From Paraburkholderia monticola (GTDB lineage: Bacteria > Pseudomonadota > Gammaproteobacteria > Burkholderiales > Burkholderiaceae): DNA of 64,000 nt. The DNA lies in NCBI RefSeq assembly GCF_001580545.1, contig NZ_LRBG01000039.1, forward strand, positions 1-64,000. Reading direction: 5' to 3'. The notes beneath the pieces are model-generated. The model was not told where the DNA came from and did not search any database. It saw only the letters and a list, made by a program, of their open reading frames with translations. The translations under genes and the position numbers were made by a program. Shown here piece by piece: positions 8,413-15,789 of the stretch (position 1 is the stretch's first letter; each line of letters starts with the position of its first letter).

Positions 8413-10437
8413 ATGTTCGGAAAACTAACGCTCGATGCGATTCCGTATCACGAGCCAATCATCGTCGTGGCCGGCGCCGGCATGGTGCTCGCAGCGCTGG
8501 CGGTGCTCGGCGGAATCACGTATTTCGGCAAATGGCGCTACCTGTGGAGCGAATGGCTGACGTCCGTCGATCATAAGAAGATCGGCGTGATGTACATCGT
8601 CGTTGCGTTCATCATGCTGCTGCGCGGCTTCGCCGACGCGATCATGATGCGTATGCAGCTGGCGCTGTCGTACCTGAGCCCAGGCTTCCTGCCGCCGCAT
8701 CACTACGACCAGATCTTCACCGCGCACGGCGTCATCATGATTTTCTTCATGGCGATGACGTTCATGGTCGGCCTGATGAACCTCGTCGTGCCGCTGCAGA
8801 TCGGTGCGCGCGACGTCGCGTTCCCGTTCATCAACTCGCTGAGCTTCTGGATGACGGCGGTCAGCGCGATTCTGATCAACATCTCGCTGGTGATCGGTGA
8901 ATTCGGCCAGACCGGCTGGCTCGCTTATCCGCCGCTGTCCGAACTGCAGTTCAGCCCCGGTGTCGGCGTCGACTATTACCTGTGGAGCTTGCAGCTCTCC
9001 GGTATCGGCACGTTGCTGACCGGTGTGAACTTCTTCGTGACGATCGTGAAGATGCGCGCGCCTGGCATGTCGTTCATGAAGATGCCGGTGTTCACGTGGA
9101 CCGCGCTGTGCACGAACGTGCTGATCATGGCGTCGTTCCCGATCCTGACCGTCACGCTCGCGCTGCTCGGTCTGGACCGTTACCTCGGCATGCACTTCTT
9201 CACGAACGAAGCCGGCGGCAACGCGATGCTGTACCTGAACCTGATCTGGGCCTGGGGTCACCCCGAGGTGTACATCCTAATCCTGCCGGCGTTCGGTATT
9301 TTCTCGGAAGTCGTCGCGACCTTCGCGAAGAAGCCGCTGTTCGGCTATAAGACGATGGTGTGGGCGACCTGCGCGATCATGGTGCTGTCGTTCCTCGTGT
9401 GGCTGCATCACTTCTTCACGATGGGTTCGGGCGCTGACGTCAATGCGTTCTTCGGCATTGCGACGATGGTGATTGCGATCCCGACCGGCGTCAAAGTGTT
9501 CAACTGGCTGTTCACGATCTACAAGGGCCGTCTGCAATTCACGACGCCGATCCTGTGGACCCTCGGCTTCATGGTCACCTTCACGATCGGCGGTATGACC
9601 GGCGTGATGATGGCAATTCCGGGCGCAGACTTCGTGCTGCACAACAGCCTGTTCCTGATCGCTCACTTCCATAACGTGATTATCGGTGGCGTGCTGTTCG
9701 GCTATCTGGCCGGCTTCAACTACTGGTTCCCGAAGGCGTTCGGCTTCAAGCTGAACGAGAAGATCGGCAAGGCCGCGTTCTGGTTCTGGCAAGTCGGCTT
9801 CTGGGTCGCGTTCACGCCGCTGTACGTGCTCGGCTTCATGGGCATGACGCGTCGTCTGAATCATTACGACAACCCGGCATGGCATCCGTGGCTGATCGCC
9901 GCCGCGTTCGGCGCGGTGCTGATCGCGATCGGTATCGCTTGCCAGTTGCTGCAGCTGTTCGTCAGCATCCGCGACCGCAATCTGCCGGAAAACCGCGACC
10001 TCACGGGCGATCCGTGGGACGGCCATACGCTGGAATGGGCGACGAGCTCGCCGCCGCCGGCTTATAACTTCGCGCACATCCCGACGGTTCGCTCGCTCGA
10101 CGCGTTCACCGAAATGAAGTCGCGCAAGGGTGCCCAGAAGGTGCCGGTGTATCGCGACATTCACATGCCGTCGAATACGTCCGCGGGTCTGCTGGTGGGT
10201 CTGTTCTCGCTGGTGCTCGGTTTTGCAGGCGTGTGGCACATCTGGTGGCTTGCGATCGTCGGCTTCGTCGGCGCGATCGTCACCGTGATCGTCCACAGCT
10301 TCCAGGACAACGAGGGCTATTACATTCCGGCCGACACTGTCGCGCTGATTGAAGAGAAACGCAGCGGCGGTGCTGCCGTAGCCGGTGTTGGCGCAGGTGC
10401 TCGCGCCGATGCGCAGGTCGCGCTGGAGGTGGACTGA
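8413..10437 (+). CDS. cyoB: Cytochrome bo3 ubiquinol oxidase subunit I
   Basis: About 674 aa, the catalytic haem-copper oxidase subunit that reduces O2 to water and pumps protons. Haem and CuB ligands are visible: HGVIMIFF (low-spin haem His), WAWGHPEVYILILPAFG (CuB His and cross-linked Tyr), LHHFFTMG (CuB His pair) and HFHNVIIGG (haem His pair). The extra N-terminal and C-terminal helices of CyoB-type subunits are present. The stop codon overlaps the cyoC start (TGATG). The last 25 residues are an Ala/Gly-rich tail. Confidence 0.98.
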   Translation: MFGKLTLDAIPYHEPIIVVAGAGMVLAALAVLGGITYFGKWRYLWSEWLTSVDHKKIGVMYIVVAFIMLLRGFADAIMMRMQLALSYLSPGFLPPHHYDQIFTAHGVIMIFFMAMTFMVGLMNLVVPLQIGARDVAFPFINSLSFWMTAVSAILINISLVIGEFGQTGWLAYPPLSELQFSPGVGVDYYLWSLQLSGIGTLLTGVNFFVTIVKMRAPGMSFMKMPVFTWTALCTNVLIMASFPILTVTLALLGLDRYLGMHFFTNEAGGNAMLYLNLIWAWGHPEVYILILPAFGIFSEVVATFAKKPLFGYKTMVWATCAIMVLSFLVWLHHFFTMGSGADVNAFFGIATMVIAIPTGVKVFNWLFTIYKGRLQFTTPILWTLGFMVTFTIGGMTGVMMAIPGADFVLHNSLFLIAHFHNVIIGGVLFGYLAGFNYWFPKAFGFKLNEKIGKAAFWFWQVGFWVAFTPLYVLGFMGMTRRLNHYDNPAWHPWLIAAAFGAVLIAIGIACQLLQLFVSIRDRNLPENRDLTGDPWDGHTLEWATSSPPPAYNFAHIPTVRSLDAFTEMKSRKGAQKVPVYRDIHMPSNTSAGLLVGLFSLVLGFAGVWHIWWLAIVGFVGAIVTVIVHSFQDNEGYYIPADTVALIEEKRSGGAAVAGVGAGARADAQVALEVD

Positions 10438-11042
10438 TGTTACAGAAGACTATTGCGGTTGAACCGCAACTCGCGCCGGACCACGTGCCGTCGCACTCGG
10501 TGTTCGGTTTCTGGCTGTATCTGATGACCGACTGCATCATCTTCGCGGCGCTGTTCGCGGTGTTCGCGGTGATGAGCCACCAGTTCGCGGGCGGTCCGAG
10601 CGGCAAGGACCTGTTCGAGATCCCGGGCGTCGCGCTCGAAACGGCGATGCTGCTGCTCTCGAGTATCACGTACGGCTTCGCGATGCTCGGCGCGCACAAG
10701 AATCGCAAGGGCCAACTGCTCGGCTGGCTCGGCGTGACGTTCCTGCTGGGCCTCGCGTTTCTCGTGCTGGAAATGCGCGAGTTCTCGCATCTGATCGCCG
10801 AAGGCGCAGGTCCGAGCCGCAGCGCTTTCCTGTCGTCGTTCTTCACGCTGGTCGGCACGCACGGTCTGCACGTGACGTTCGGCCTGATCTGGATGGTGGT
10901 GCTGGCGCTGCAGGTGATGCGTCATCGCGACCTGACCGAACGCGACATGATCCGTCTGACGTGCCTGAGCCTTTTCTGGCACTTCCTCGACGTCGTGTGG
11001 ATCGGCGTTTTCACCTTTGTCTATCTTGCGAGCGTGATCTAA
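10437..11042 (+). CDS. cyoC: Cytochrome bo3 ubiquinol oxidase subunit III
   Basis: About 201 aa with five membrane helices, normal for CyoC. SVFGFWLYLMTDCIIFAALF near the N-terminus and GTHGLHVTFGLIWM plus LFWHFLDVVWIGVFTFVYL near the C-terminus are subunit III signatures. Overlaps cyoB by 1 nt and abuts cyoD. Confidence 0.97.
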   Translation: MLQKTIAVEPQLAPDHVPSHSVFGFWLYLMTDCIIFAALFAVFAVMSHQFAGGPSGKDLFEIPGVALETAMLLLSSITYGFAMLGAHKNRKGQLLGWLGVTFLLGLAFLVLEMREFSHLIAEGAGPSRSAFLSSFFTLVGTHGLHVTFGLIWMVVLALQVMRHRDLTERDMIRLTCLSLFWHFLDVVWIGVFTFVYLASVI

Positions 11043-11384
11043 ATGGACCATAGTCATAGCGCCCATGGCGCACACTCGGAAGGCGGCCACGGCAGCTTCG
11101 GTAGCTATACGGCGGGCTTCGTGCTCTCCGTCATTCTGACCGTCGCGGCATTCGCGATCGTGATGACCGGCACGTTGACGGGCCAGAACGCGTTGCTCGC
11201 AATCGCCGGCCTCGCGTTCGTGCAGATCCTCGTGCATCTGGTGTTCTTCCTGCATATGAACACGTCGTCGTCGCAGCGCTGGAACGTGACGGCGTTTGCG
11301 TTCACCGTGCTGACTGCGGTGATCGTGGTTGGCGGCACGTTGTGGGTGATGCATAACGTCAGCATGAATATGATGTCGCGGTAA
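11043..11384 (+). CDS. cyoD: Cytochrome bo3 ubiquinol oxidase subunit IV
   Basis: About 113 aa with a His-rich N-terminus and three hydrophobic helices; GSFGSYTAGFVLSVILTV and QILVHLVFFLHMN match CyoD. Starts at the base after the cyoC stop codon and is the last gene of the operon. No cyoE (haem O synthase) follows, so haem O must be made from a gene elsewhere. Confidence 0.95.
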   Translation: MDHSHSAHGAHSEGGHGSFGSYTAGFVLSVILTVAAFAIVMTGTLTGQNALLAIAGLAFVQILVHLVFFLHMNTSSSQRWNVTAFAFTVLTAVIVVGGTLWVMHNVSMNMMSR

Positions 11385-11412
11385 GCGGATAACGCTTTAG
11401 CGATAGGCTGAA

Positions 11413-11448
11413 AAAAGCCCCGCAAGATTTCGGTCTTGCGGGGCTTTT
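11413..11448 (+). terminator. Rho-independent terminator of cyoABCD
   Basis: Stem GCCCCGCAAGA / TCTTGCGGGGC (11 bp), 6-nt loop, flanked by an A-run and a T-run; it can also serve the opposite strand. Confidence 0.92.
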
Positions 11449-11501
11449 GTTTTGTGCGGCCGGTTTGTTCCTATTGAATCCGTGAGCCGTGCTTCTGCTG
11501 A

Positions 11502-11636
11502 ATACGCCACGCCGATTCATTCGCCGCGTGCCCGAACATTTCCGTCGACCACGCCGAGGTGCAGTCGGGCGCGTATCTCGGCGGGGACGACATCGTGCGG
11601 TTCGAGGATACGAATGGGCGTGTGGCGAAGGTTTAA
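11502..11636 (+). pseudogene. Possible C-terminal gene remnant
   Basis: A 44-codon open frame with no start codon, preceded by an in-frame TGA and ending in TAA. Its second half (DHAEVQSGAYLGGDDIVRFE, continuing to a natural stop) reads like real protein, with acidic and hydrophobic residues well mixed and GC-rich third positions. The other two frames are low-complexity Arg-rich. I do not recognise the parent family. It lies between two strong terminators, consistent with a decayed gene. Confidence 0.35.
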
Positions 11637-11670
11637 GGCGCTCGACCATTAGTCTCGGCGATGCGTTTCA

Positions 11671-11704
11671 AAGGCCACCGGTCGAAAGACCGGTGGCCTT
11701 TTTT
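11671..11704 (+). terminator. Rho-independent terminator
   Basis: Perfect 13-bp stem AAGGCCACCGGTC / GACCGGTGGCCTT with a GAAA tetraloop and a T-run. It terminates whatever precedes it, namely the gene remnant at 11.5 kb. Confidence 0.93.
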
Positions 11705-11779
11705 CATGGCCGCACAGAGCGTCAGGCGGCAGTGCACAATAGCCTGAGGTACCTACCCAACCGCCGCCAAGGAGCCCGC

Positions 11780-12172
11780 ATGAGCCAGCCCAAACCCATC
11801 GAATACGCCGACGCGCCGCCCGAAGTCAAAGCCGTCTTCGACGACATCAAGGCGACCCGCCAGGTCGACGACGTGAACAACTTCTGGAAATACATCGCGC
11901 AGCATCCACCGACACTCGCGCGTACATGGGACAGCCTGAAGGAAGTGATGGCGCCGGGCGCGCTCGATCCGCTCGTCAAGGAGCTGCTGTACGTGGCGGT
12001 CAGCGTGACGAACAACTGCGGCTATTGCGTCGCGAGCCACACGGCAGCGGCGCGCCGCGCCGGCATGACCGACGAGATGTTCGGCGAGCTATTGGCAATC
12101 GTCGGGATGGCTAATGAAACGAACCGGCTCGCGGTCGGTTATCGTGTGCCGATCGATCCGGCTTTCGAGTAA
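11780..12172 (+). CDS. AhpD-like carboxymuconolactone decarboxylase family protein
   Basis: About 130 aa. The AhpD-type active-site motif is present as NCGYCVASHTAAAR (Cys-x-x-Cys with the downstream His), in the helical core that forms the family's trimers or hexamers. Such proteins act as thiol-disulfide peroxidase adaptors; true carboxymuconolactone decarboxylases lack the CxxC. GGAG lies 5 nt before the ATG. Single-gene unit; no peroxiredoxin gene adjoins it, so its partner is unknown. Confidence 0.88.
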   Translation: MSQPKPIEYADAPPEVKAVFDDIKATRQVDDVNNFWKYIAQHPPTLARTWDSLKEVMAPGALDPLVKELLYVAVSVTNNCGYCVASHTAAARRAGMTDEMFGELLAIVGMANETNRLAVGYRVPIDPAFE

Positions 12173-12189
12173 AGCGCATGAAACGCGCG

Positions 12190-12253
12190 ATGCGGCCCAG
12201 TCGTACCGACCCGGGCCGCATGCATGATCGCGCCGTCCCACGCGACGGCGCGA
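12190..12253. terminator. Tandem hairpins between convergent genes
   Basis: Two strong stems in succession: ATGCGGCCC / GGGCCGCAT enclosing a small GTCG-TAC-CGAC stem, then TCGCGCCGTC / GACGGCGCGA (10 bp). Neither has a T-run. Position between the 3' ends of the AhpD-like gene and the peptide gene suggests a bidirectional terminator. Confidence 0.55.
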
Positions 12254-12263
12254 GACCTCGTGC

Positions 12264-12512
12264 TTACAGCGGCACGATCTTGACCGGACCCGGATGGCAG
12301 ACCGGGGTGTAGACCGGCTCGCAACCGTAATGGACCGGGTGGCAGGGGTTGTAGGAGGGCGGGCTGTAGTGCGGCGGGCTGCAAACCGGCGGCTTGTAGC
12401 ACGAAGGTGGGTACTCGGGCGTGTAGCACGAGTGGCCGCCGCGCACGGACTGTGCATCGGCATGGTCGAGATCGTCGCAGCGCGACAGGTCGGCAAGGGT
12501 CAAGAGGGACAT
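12264..12512 (-). CDS. Small Cys/Pro/Tyr-rich peptide with double-glycine-type leader
   Basis: 82 aa. The first 26 residues are acidic and helical-looking and end SVRGG, with Val at -4 and Gly-Gly at -2/-1, as in leaders cleaved by C39 peptidase transporters. The following 56 residues are dominated by Pro, Tyr, Cys and His, with six cysteines at about 29, 38, 44, 57, 64 and 72, and repeated CxPP/YxPP units. A good Shine-Dalgarno (GGAG, 7 nt spacing) supports the start; the gene is alone on its strand. No peptidase/ABC exporter, modification enzyme or immunity gene is adjacent. It could be a bacteriocin-like or RiPP precursor, a secreted metal-binding peptide, or a Pro-rich protein in which GG is coincidental. 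I recognise no family. Confidence 0.65.
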   Translation of the reverse strand: MSLLTLADLSRCDDLDHADAQSVRGGHSCYTPEYPPSCYKPPVCSPPHYSPPSYNPCHPVHYGCEPVYTPVCHPGPVKIVPL

Positions 12513-12729
12513 GATGTATCTCCGGCAACGTTGAGTGGGCATCGAGCGCGCGAATACTCTGCGCTCGGGTGTTCCCGTTGCACGCACCATGCCATGCGGC
12601 GCGATTCACCGTCCGTGCTGGCGCGAGCGCCGATCGACGGCCTCTCTACACCCGCAAACTGATCGCCGTCGGCCAACTTGCGACAGGCCGGTGTCGTTCA
12701 GCCGCCAACACGTAGGACACGTCGCACGA

Positions 12730-13416
12730 TCAGCGTTCGACCCATGCCGCGAGCAAGGCCGGCAACTCGGCCATCTTCCTGAACACGTGCACCGCGCCCG
12801 CGCCATGCAATGCGGTCGCGCTGCTGTGGCCGAGGTGAGTGGGGCAATAGCCGAACACGGTCGCGCCGGCCGCGACGCCCGCGGTCGCGCCCGTCACCGT
12901 ATCCTCGATCACCGCGCAGCGCGCCGGATCGACACCGAGTCCTGCGGCCGCGGCGAGGTAGACATCGGGAAACGGCTTGCTGCGCGGCATTTCGTGGCCG
13001 CTGAAGATGCGTCCGCCGAAGCAGTCGAGGATGCCCGCTTTCGCGAGCTGCAATTCGATCTTCACGCGATCCGCGCCCGATGCCACCGCAATGCGTCCGT
13101 TCAGCGTCTGCTGTAGCGCGCGCACCGCCTCAGGTGCGCCTTCGATGGCGCTCAGTTCGTTGTCGAGCGCCTCGTTGCGGCGCGCGCGGAAGTGCGTCAG
13201 CCACTCGGGCGTGATCGCAAAGCCGGTGCGCGCCTCGATCAGCGCGGCCTCGTCCTTGACCATCTTGCCGACGAAAATGCGCATCGTCTCTTCGACGCTC
13301 AAATGCCAGCCAAGCTCGCCGAGCATCTCGGTGAGCACGCGGTTCGTGATGGGTTCTGAGTCGACCAGCACACCGTCGCAGTCGAAGAGCACGGCGTCGA
13401 AAGGGAAATTGGCCAT
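12730..13416 (-). CDS. HAD-superfamily phosphatase (phosphoglycolate phosphatase / beta-phosphoglucomutase-like)
   Basis: 228 aa, the usual length for subfamily I HAD hydrolases with a helical cap. Motif I is FDCDGVLVDSEP (nucleophile and acid/base Asp), motif II the Ser in VASGAD, motif III the Lys in SKPFPDVYL, motif IV VIEDTVTGATAG. Substrate is probably a small sugar phosphate or similar metabolite and cannot be fixed from sequence. Monocistronic. Confidence 0.9.
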   Translation of the reverse strand: MANFPFDAVLFDCDGVLVDSEPITNRVLTEMLGELGWHLSVEETMRIFVGKMVKDEAALIEARTGFAITPEWLTHFRARRNEALDNELSAIEGAPEAVRALQQTLNGRIAVASGADRVKIELQLAKAGILDCFGGRIFSGHEMPRSKPFPDVYLAAAAGLGVDPARCAVIEDTVTGATAGVAAGATVFGYCPTHLGHSSATALHGAGAVHVFRKMAELPALLAAWVER

Positions 13417-13613
13417 CGGGCAGGGTACAGATCAGGTTCGCGAAGCGAGAGAGCATACCGCATCGGACTCGCGCGTCGTCGGGTGCACGGCGAAGCGTTC
13501 GTCCGCGAATTTTTTCGCCGATCCAGCGACGGATTTTTCTCGCTGCCGCGTTCAAGTAGAAACGGAGCCGATCGAGGCTCCGACCTGTTCCGGCTTTGAA
13601 GGGAGAAACCGAC

Positions 13614-13931
13614 ATGAACACCAACCGCATGATCCGTCTGCTGGGTTCCACGTTCGCCGCCGCGCTGTGCTGCGCGGCCACGCTGACGGCCGTACCCGCA
13701 TCCGCCGAAGTCATCATCGCGCCGCTGGCGCCGCCGCCGCCCCGCGTCGAAGTCGTCCCCGCGCAGCGAGACGGCTATGTGTGGGATCAAGGGCGCTGGC
13801 GCTGGGATCACGGCCGCTACGTGTGGGCGCCGGGCCACTGGCAGCCGGTGCGCGTCGGCTATCACTGGGTGCCAGGGCACTGGGCGCAACGCGGGCCGCA
13901 TTGGCGCTGGATCGAAGGACATTGGGCCTGA
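13614..13931 (+). CDS. Exported YxWxxGxW-repeat protein
   Basis: 105 aa with a clear signal peptide (cleavage about PASA-E). The mature part has a Pro-rich linker and then four to five copies of a W/Y-rich unit: YVWDQGRWRW, YVWAPGHWQP, YHWVPGHWAQ, HWRWIEGHWA. This repeat occurs in small cell-envelope proteins of beta-proteobacteria of unknown function. GGGAG 8 nt upstream fixes the start. The following 34-codon lipoprotein gene begins 9 nt later and is probably co-transcribed. Confidence 0.85.
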   Translation: MNTNRMIRLLGSTFAAALCCAATLTAVPASAEVIIAPLAPPPPRVEVVPAQRDGYVWDQGRWRWDHGRYVWAPGHWQPVRVGYHWVPGHWAQRGPHWRWIEGHWA

Positions 13932-13940
13932 GCGAGGTTC

Positions 13941-14045
13941 ATGATGAAAACACTCGTGATGATTCTGCTGGCGGCCTCGCTCGCCGGCTGCGTGGTCTAT
14001 CCGGCACGCCCAGCCGTTTATCGGCCAGCGGTCGTCGTATATTGA
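13941..14045 (+). CDS. Very small lipoprotein
   Basis: 34 codons: MMKTLVMILLAASLAGC is a complete lipoprotein signal with lipobox SLAGC, leaving a 17-residue lipidated peptide rich in Val, Tyr, Pro and Ala (VVYPARPAVYRPAVVVY). Starts 9 nt after the YxWxxGxW gene stop. Such mini-lipoproteins commonly accompany YxWxxGxW proteins. Function unknown. Confidence 0.7.
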   Translation: MMKTLVMILLAASLAGCVVYPARPAVYRPAVVVY

Positions 14046-14149
14046 TCGCGTACGTGATACCAGACCGGGTCGCGCCATAGCGGCGTAGCGGCATGGCGAC
14101 AGAGCGGCACCAAACCATAACGACACCACGGCTTAAGGAGCGGCGGCAA

Positions 14150-14221
14150 GTGAACGAGGTAGATCCCGTGATGCGGTCTTCACGCGCGCGCGTGATGTCG
14201 CGACGGAGCCGTGCGCCTTGA
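14150..14221 (+). CDS. Putative leader ORF overlapping the sigma-factor start
   Basis: 23-codon frame with a GTG start 9 nt after AAGGAG; its TGA overlaps the sigma-factor TTG start codon (TTGA). The product is Arg-rich (begins VNEVDPVMRSSRARV) and does not look functional, so any role would be in translational coupling. It could equally be chance. Confidence 0.3.
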   Translation: MNEVDPVMRSSRARVMSRRSRAP

Positions 14222-14784
14222 GCGACGTGCCACCCGATCCGGACGCCGAGCTGATCGCGCGGGTGGGCCGCGAGGAGCCCGGTGCGGTTCGTTCGCTGGT
14301 CGCGCGCAAGCTGCCGCGCCTGCTCGCGCTCGCCACGCGCATGCTCGGCGATCGCATGGAGGCCGAGGACGTCGCGCAGGAGGTGTTCGTGCGAATCTGG
14401 AAACAGGCTGCGCGCTGGCGTGAAGGCGAAGCGAAGTTCGACACGTGGATGCATCGCGTCGCGCTCAATCTTTGTTATGACCGTCTGCGCGGCCAGCGCG
14501 AAGACCCGAGCGACGAGCCTCCCGATTCGATCGATCCCGCCGCGCTACCCGAGGCGCGGCTAGAAGCGCGCGCCGACGAGGCGCGCCTACGCGCGGCGCT
14601 GGCCGCGCTGCCGGCGCGACAGCGCGAAGCGCTCGTGCTGACCTACTACCAGGAAATGTCGAACCTCGACGCTGCCGCCTTGATGGGCGTCAGCGTCGAT
14701 GCGCTGGAGAGTCTGCTGACCCGCGCGCGCCGCAATCTGCGCGCTCAACTGGCCGGCAGCGGCCTTAGCAAGGACAAGTCATGA
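14218..14784 (+). CDS. ECF-type RNA polymerase sigma factor
   Basis: 188 aa. Region 2 is LLALATRMLGDRMEAEDVAQEVFVRIWKQ with the conserved DVAQEVF core; region 4 is LPARQREALVLTYYQEMSN followed by AAALMGVSVDALESLLTRAR, the -35-binding helix-turn-helix. No other in-frame start fits: TTG at 14218 has GGAG 9 nt upstream. The next gene overlaps by 4 nt (ATGA) and encodes a membrane protein expected to be the anti-sigma factor. The operon continues into a periplasmic sensor-like protein. Confidence 0.9.
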   Translation: MSDVPPDPDAELIARVGREEPGAVRSLVARKLPRLLALATRMLGDRMEAEDVAQEVFVRIWKQAARWREGEAKFDTWMHRVALNLCYDRLRGQREDPSDEPPDSIDPAALPEARLEARADEARLRAALAALPARQREALVLTYYQEMSNLDAAALMGVSVDALESLLTRARRNLRAQLAGSGLSKDKS

Positions 14785-15197
14785 CGCCCGAAAGATTCCA
14801 TCAGATCGTCGCAGCGTACGGCGCCGATGCGCGCCGCTGGCCGGAGCGCGAACGCGAAGCCGCGCAGGCGTGGGCGCGCGCGCATCGCAGCGAAGCCGAC
14901 GCGGCGTTGCGCGACGCGGCCGGTCTCGACGCATGGCTCGCCGCCGATCAGCTCGAGCCGCCGAGCCTCGAATTGCAGCGCCGCATCATCGACGCCGCGC
15001 CGTCGCGGCGCCCGGCCGCGCGCTGGCGTCTGTGGTGGTCGGGCGCGGCGGTGGCCGGCGTCGGGCTGCTGGGCGGCGTGGCCGGCGCGTTCGCGGTGTC
15101 GTTCTTCGTACTCACCGAGAACACGCCGCTCGTGCATGAATCCTCTTATCTGACTTCGAGCTTCGGCGGTACCACCGCCGATTGGAGCGGCGAATGA
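14781..15197 (+). CDS. Membrane protein, probable anti-sigma factor
   Basis: 138 aa, with a cytoplasmic N-terminal domain (residues 1-85, rich in Arg/Ala/Glu) and one transmembrane helix at about 90-115 (WSGAAVAGVGLLGGVAGAFA), leaving a short periplasmic tail. Size, topology and 4-nt overlap with the ECF sigma gene make it the likely anti-sigma factor; no zinc-binding HxxxCxxC motif is present, so it is not a ZAS-type protein. Assignment rests on context. Confidence 0.7.
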   Translation: MTPERFHQIVAAYGADARRWPEREREAAQAWARAHRSEADAALRDAAGLDAWLAADQLEPPSLELQRRIIDAAPSRRPAARWRLWWSGAAVAGVGLLGGVAGAFAVSFFVLTENTPLVHESSYLTSSFGGTTADWSGE

Positions 15198-15706
15198 AAG
15201 GGTGCTCGTGGAAATTTGCGCTGCTGGGCTCCGTGGTGCTCAACGTGTTCCTGCTCGGCGCGATTGCAGGCGGCGCCTATCAATGGTTCGCCGCGCACGG
15301 GGCGAATGTGCCGGCGGCGGCCCAGGACCAGCGCGCGCTGCGTTTCGCCGCCGAGCCTCTGTCGGCCGAACAGCGGCAGGCGTTTCTGGACGGCCTGAAG
15401 AACGCGCGTCGCGAGGGGCGGCAGTATGCGCGCGATGGACGTGACGGGCGTCGCGAGGTGCTGCGTCTGCTCGCCGCGCCGCAGTTCGATCGCGCGGCGC
15501 TCGATGCCGCGCTCGCGCGCACGCGCGCCGCCGACAGCAGCCTGCGCGCGATGGTCGAGGCGAGCGTCGCCGATTTCGCGGCGACGCTGACGCCCGAGGA
15601 GCGCGTCGAGTTCGCCGAAAGTCTGAAGTTGCGCGGGCAATGGCGCGAAGCGCAGCCGGCGCCGAACGCGAACAAGCCGGCGACGAATGGCGCATCGGGA
15701 GGATAA
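15194..15706 (+). CDS. Periplasmic heavy-metal sensor/CnrR-Spy-like protein
   Basis: 170 aa: an N-terminal membrane anchor (FALLGSVVLNVFLLGAIAGG) and an alpha-helical periplasmic domain with the LSAEQRQAF and LTPEERVEF repeats typical of Spy/CnrR-type four-helix proteins. In cnr systems such proteins sense metals and feed into an ECF sigma factor. Overlaps the preceding gene by ATGA. Ligand unknown; His and Met residues are few, so metal sensing is not assured. Confidence 0.75.
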   Translation: MKGCSWKFALLGSVVLNVFLLGAIAGGAYQWFAAHGANVPAAAQDQRALRFAAEPLSAEQRQAFLDGLKNARREGRQYARDGRDGRREVLRLLAAPQFDRAALDAALARTRAADSSLRAMVEASVADFAATLTPEERVEFAESLKLRGQWREAQPAPNANKPATNGASGG

Positions 15707-15789
15707 AAAAATGCGCTTGTTCGCGACGGGTTTCGGCGTGCCGGCCGTTTAAGGGATATGCAGGCGTCGTACCTGCCGACGAGGATCGT

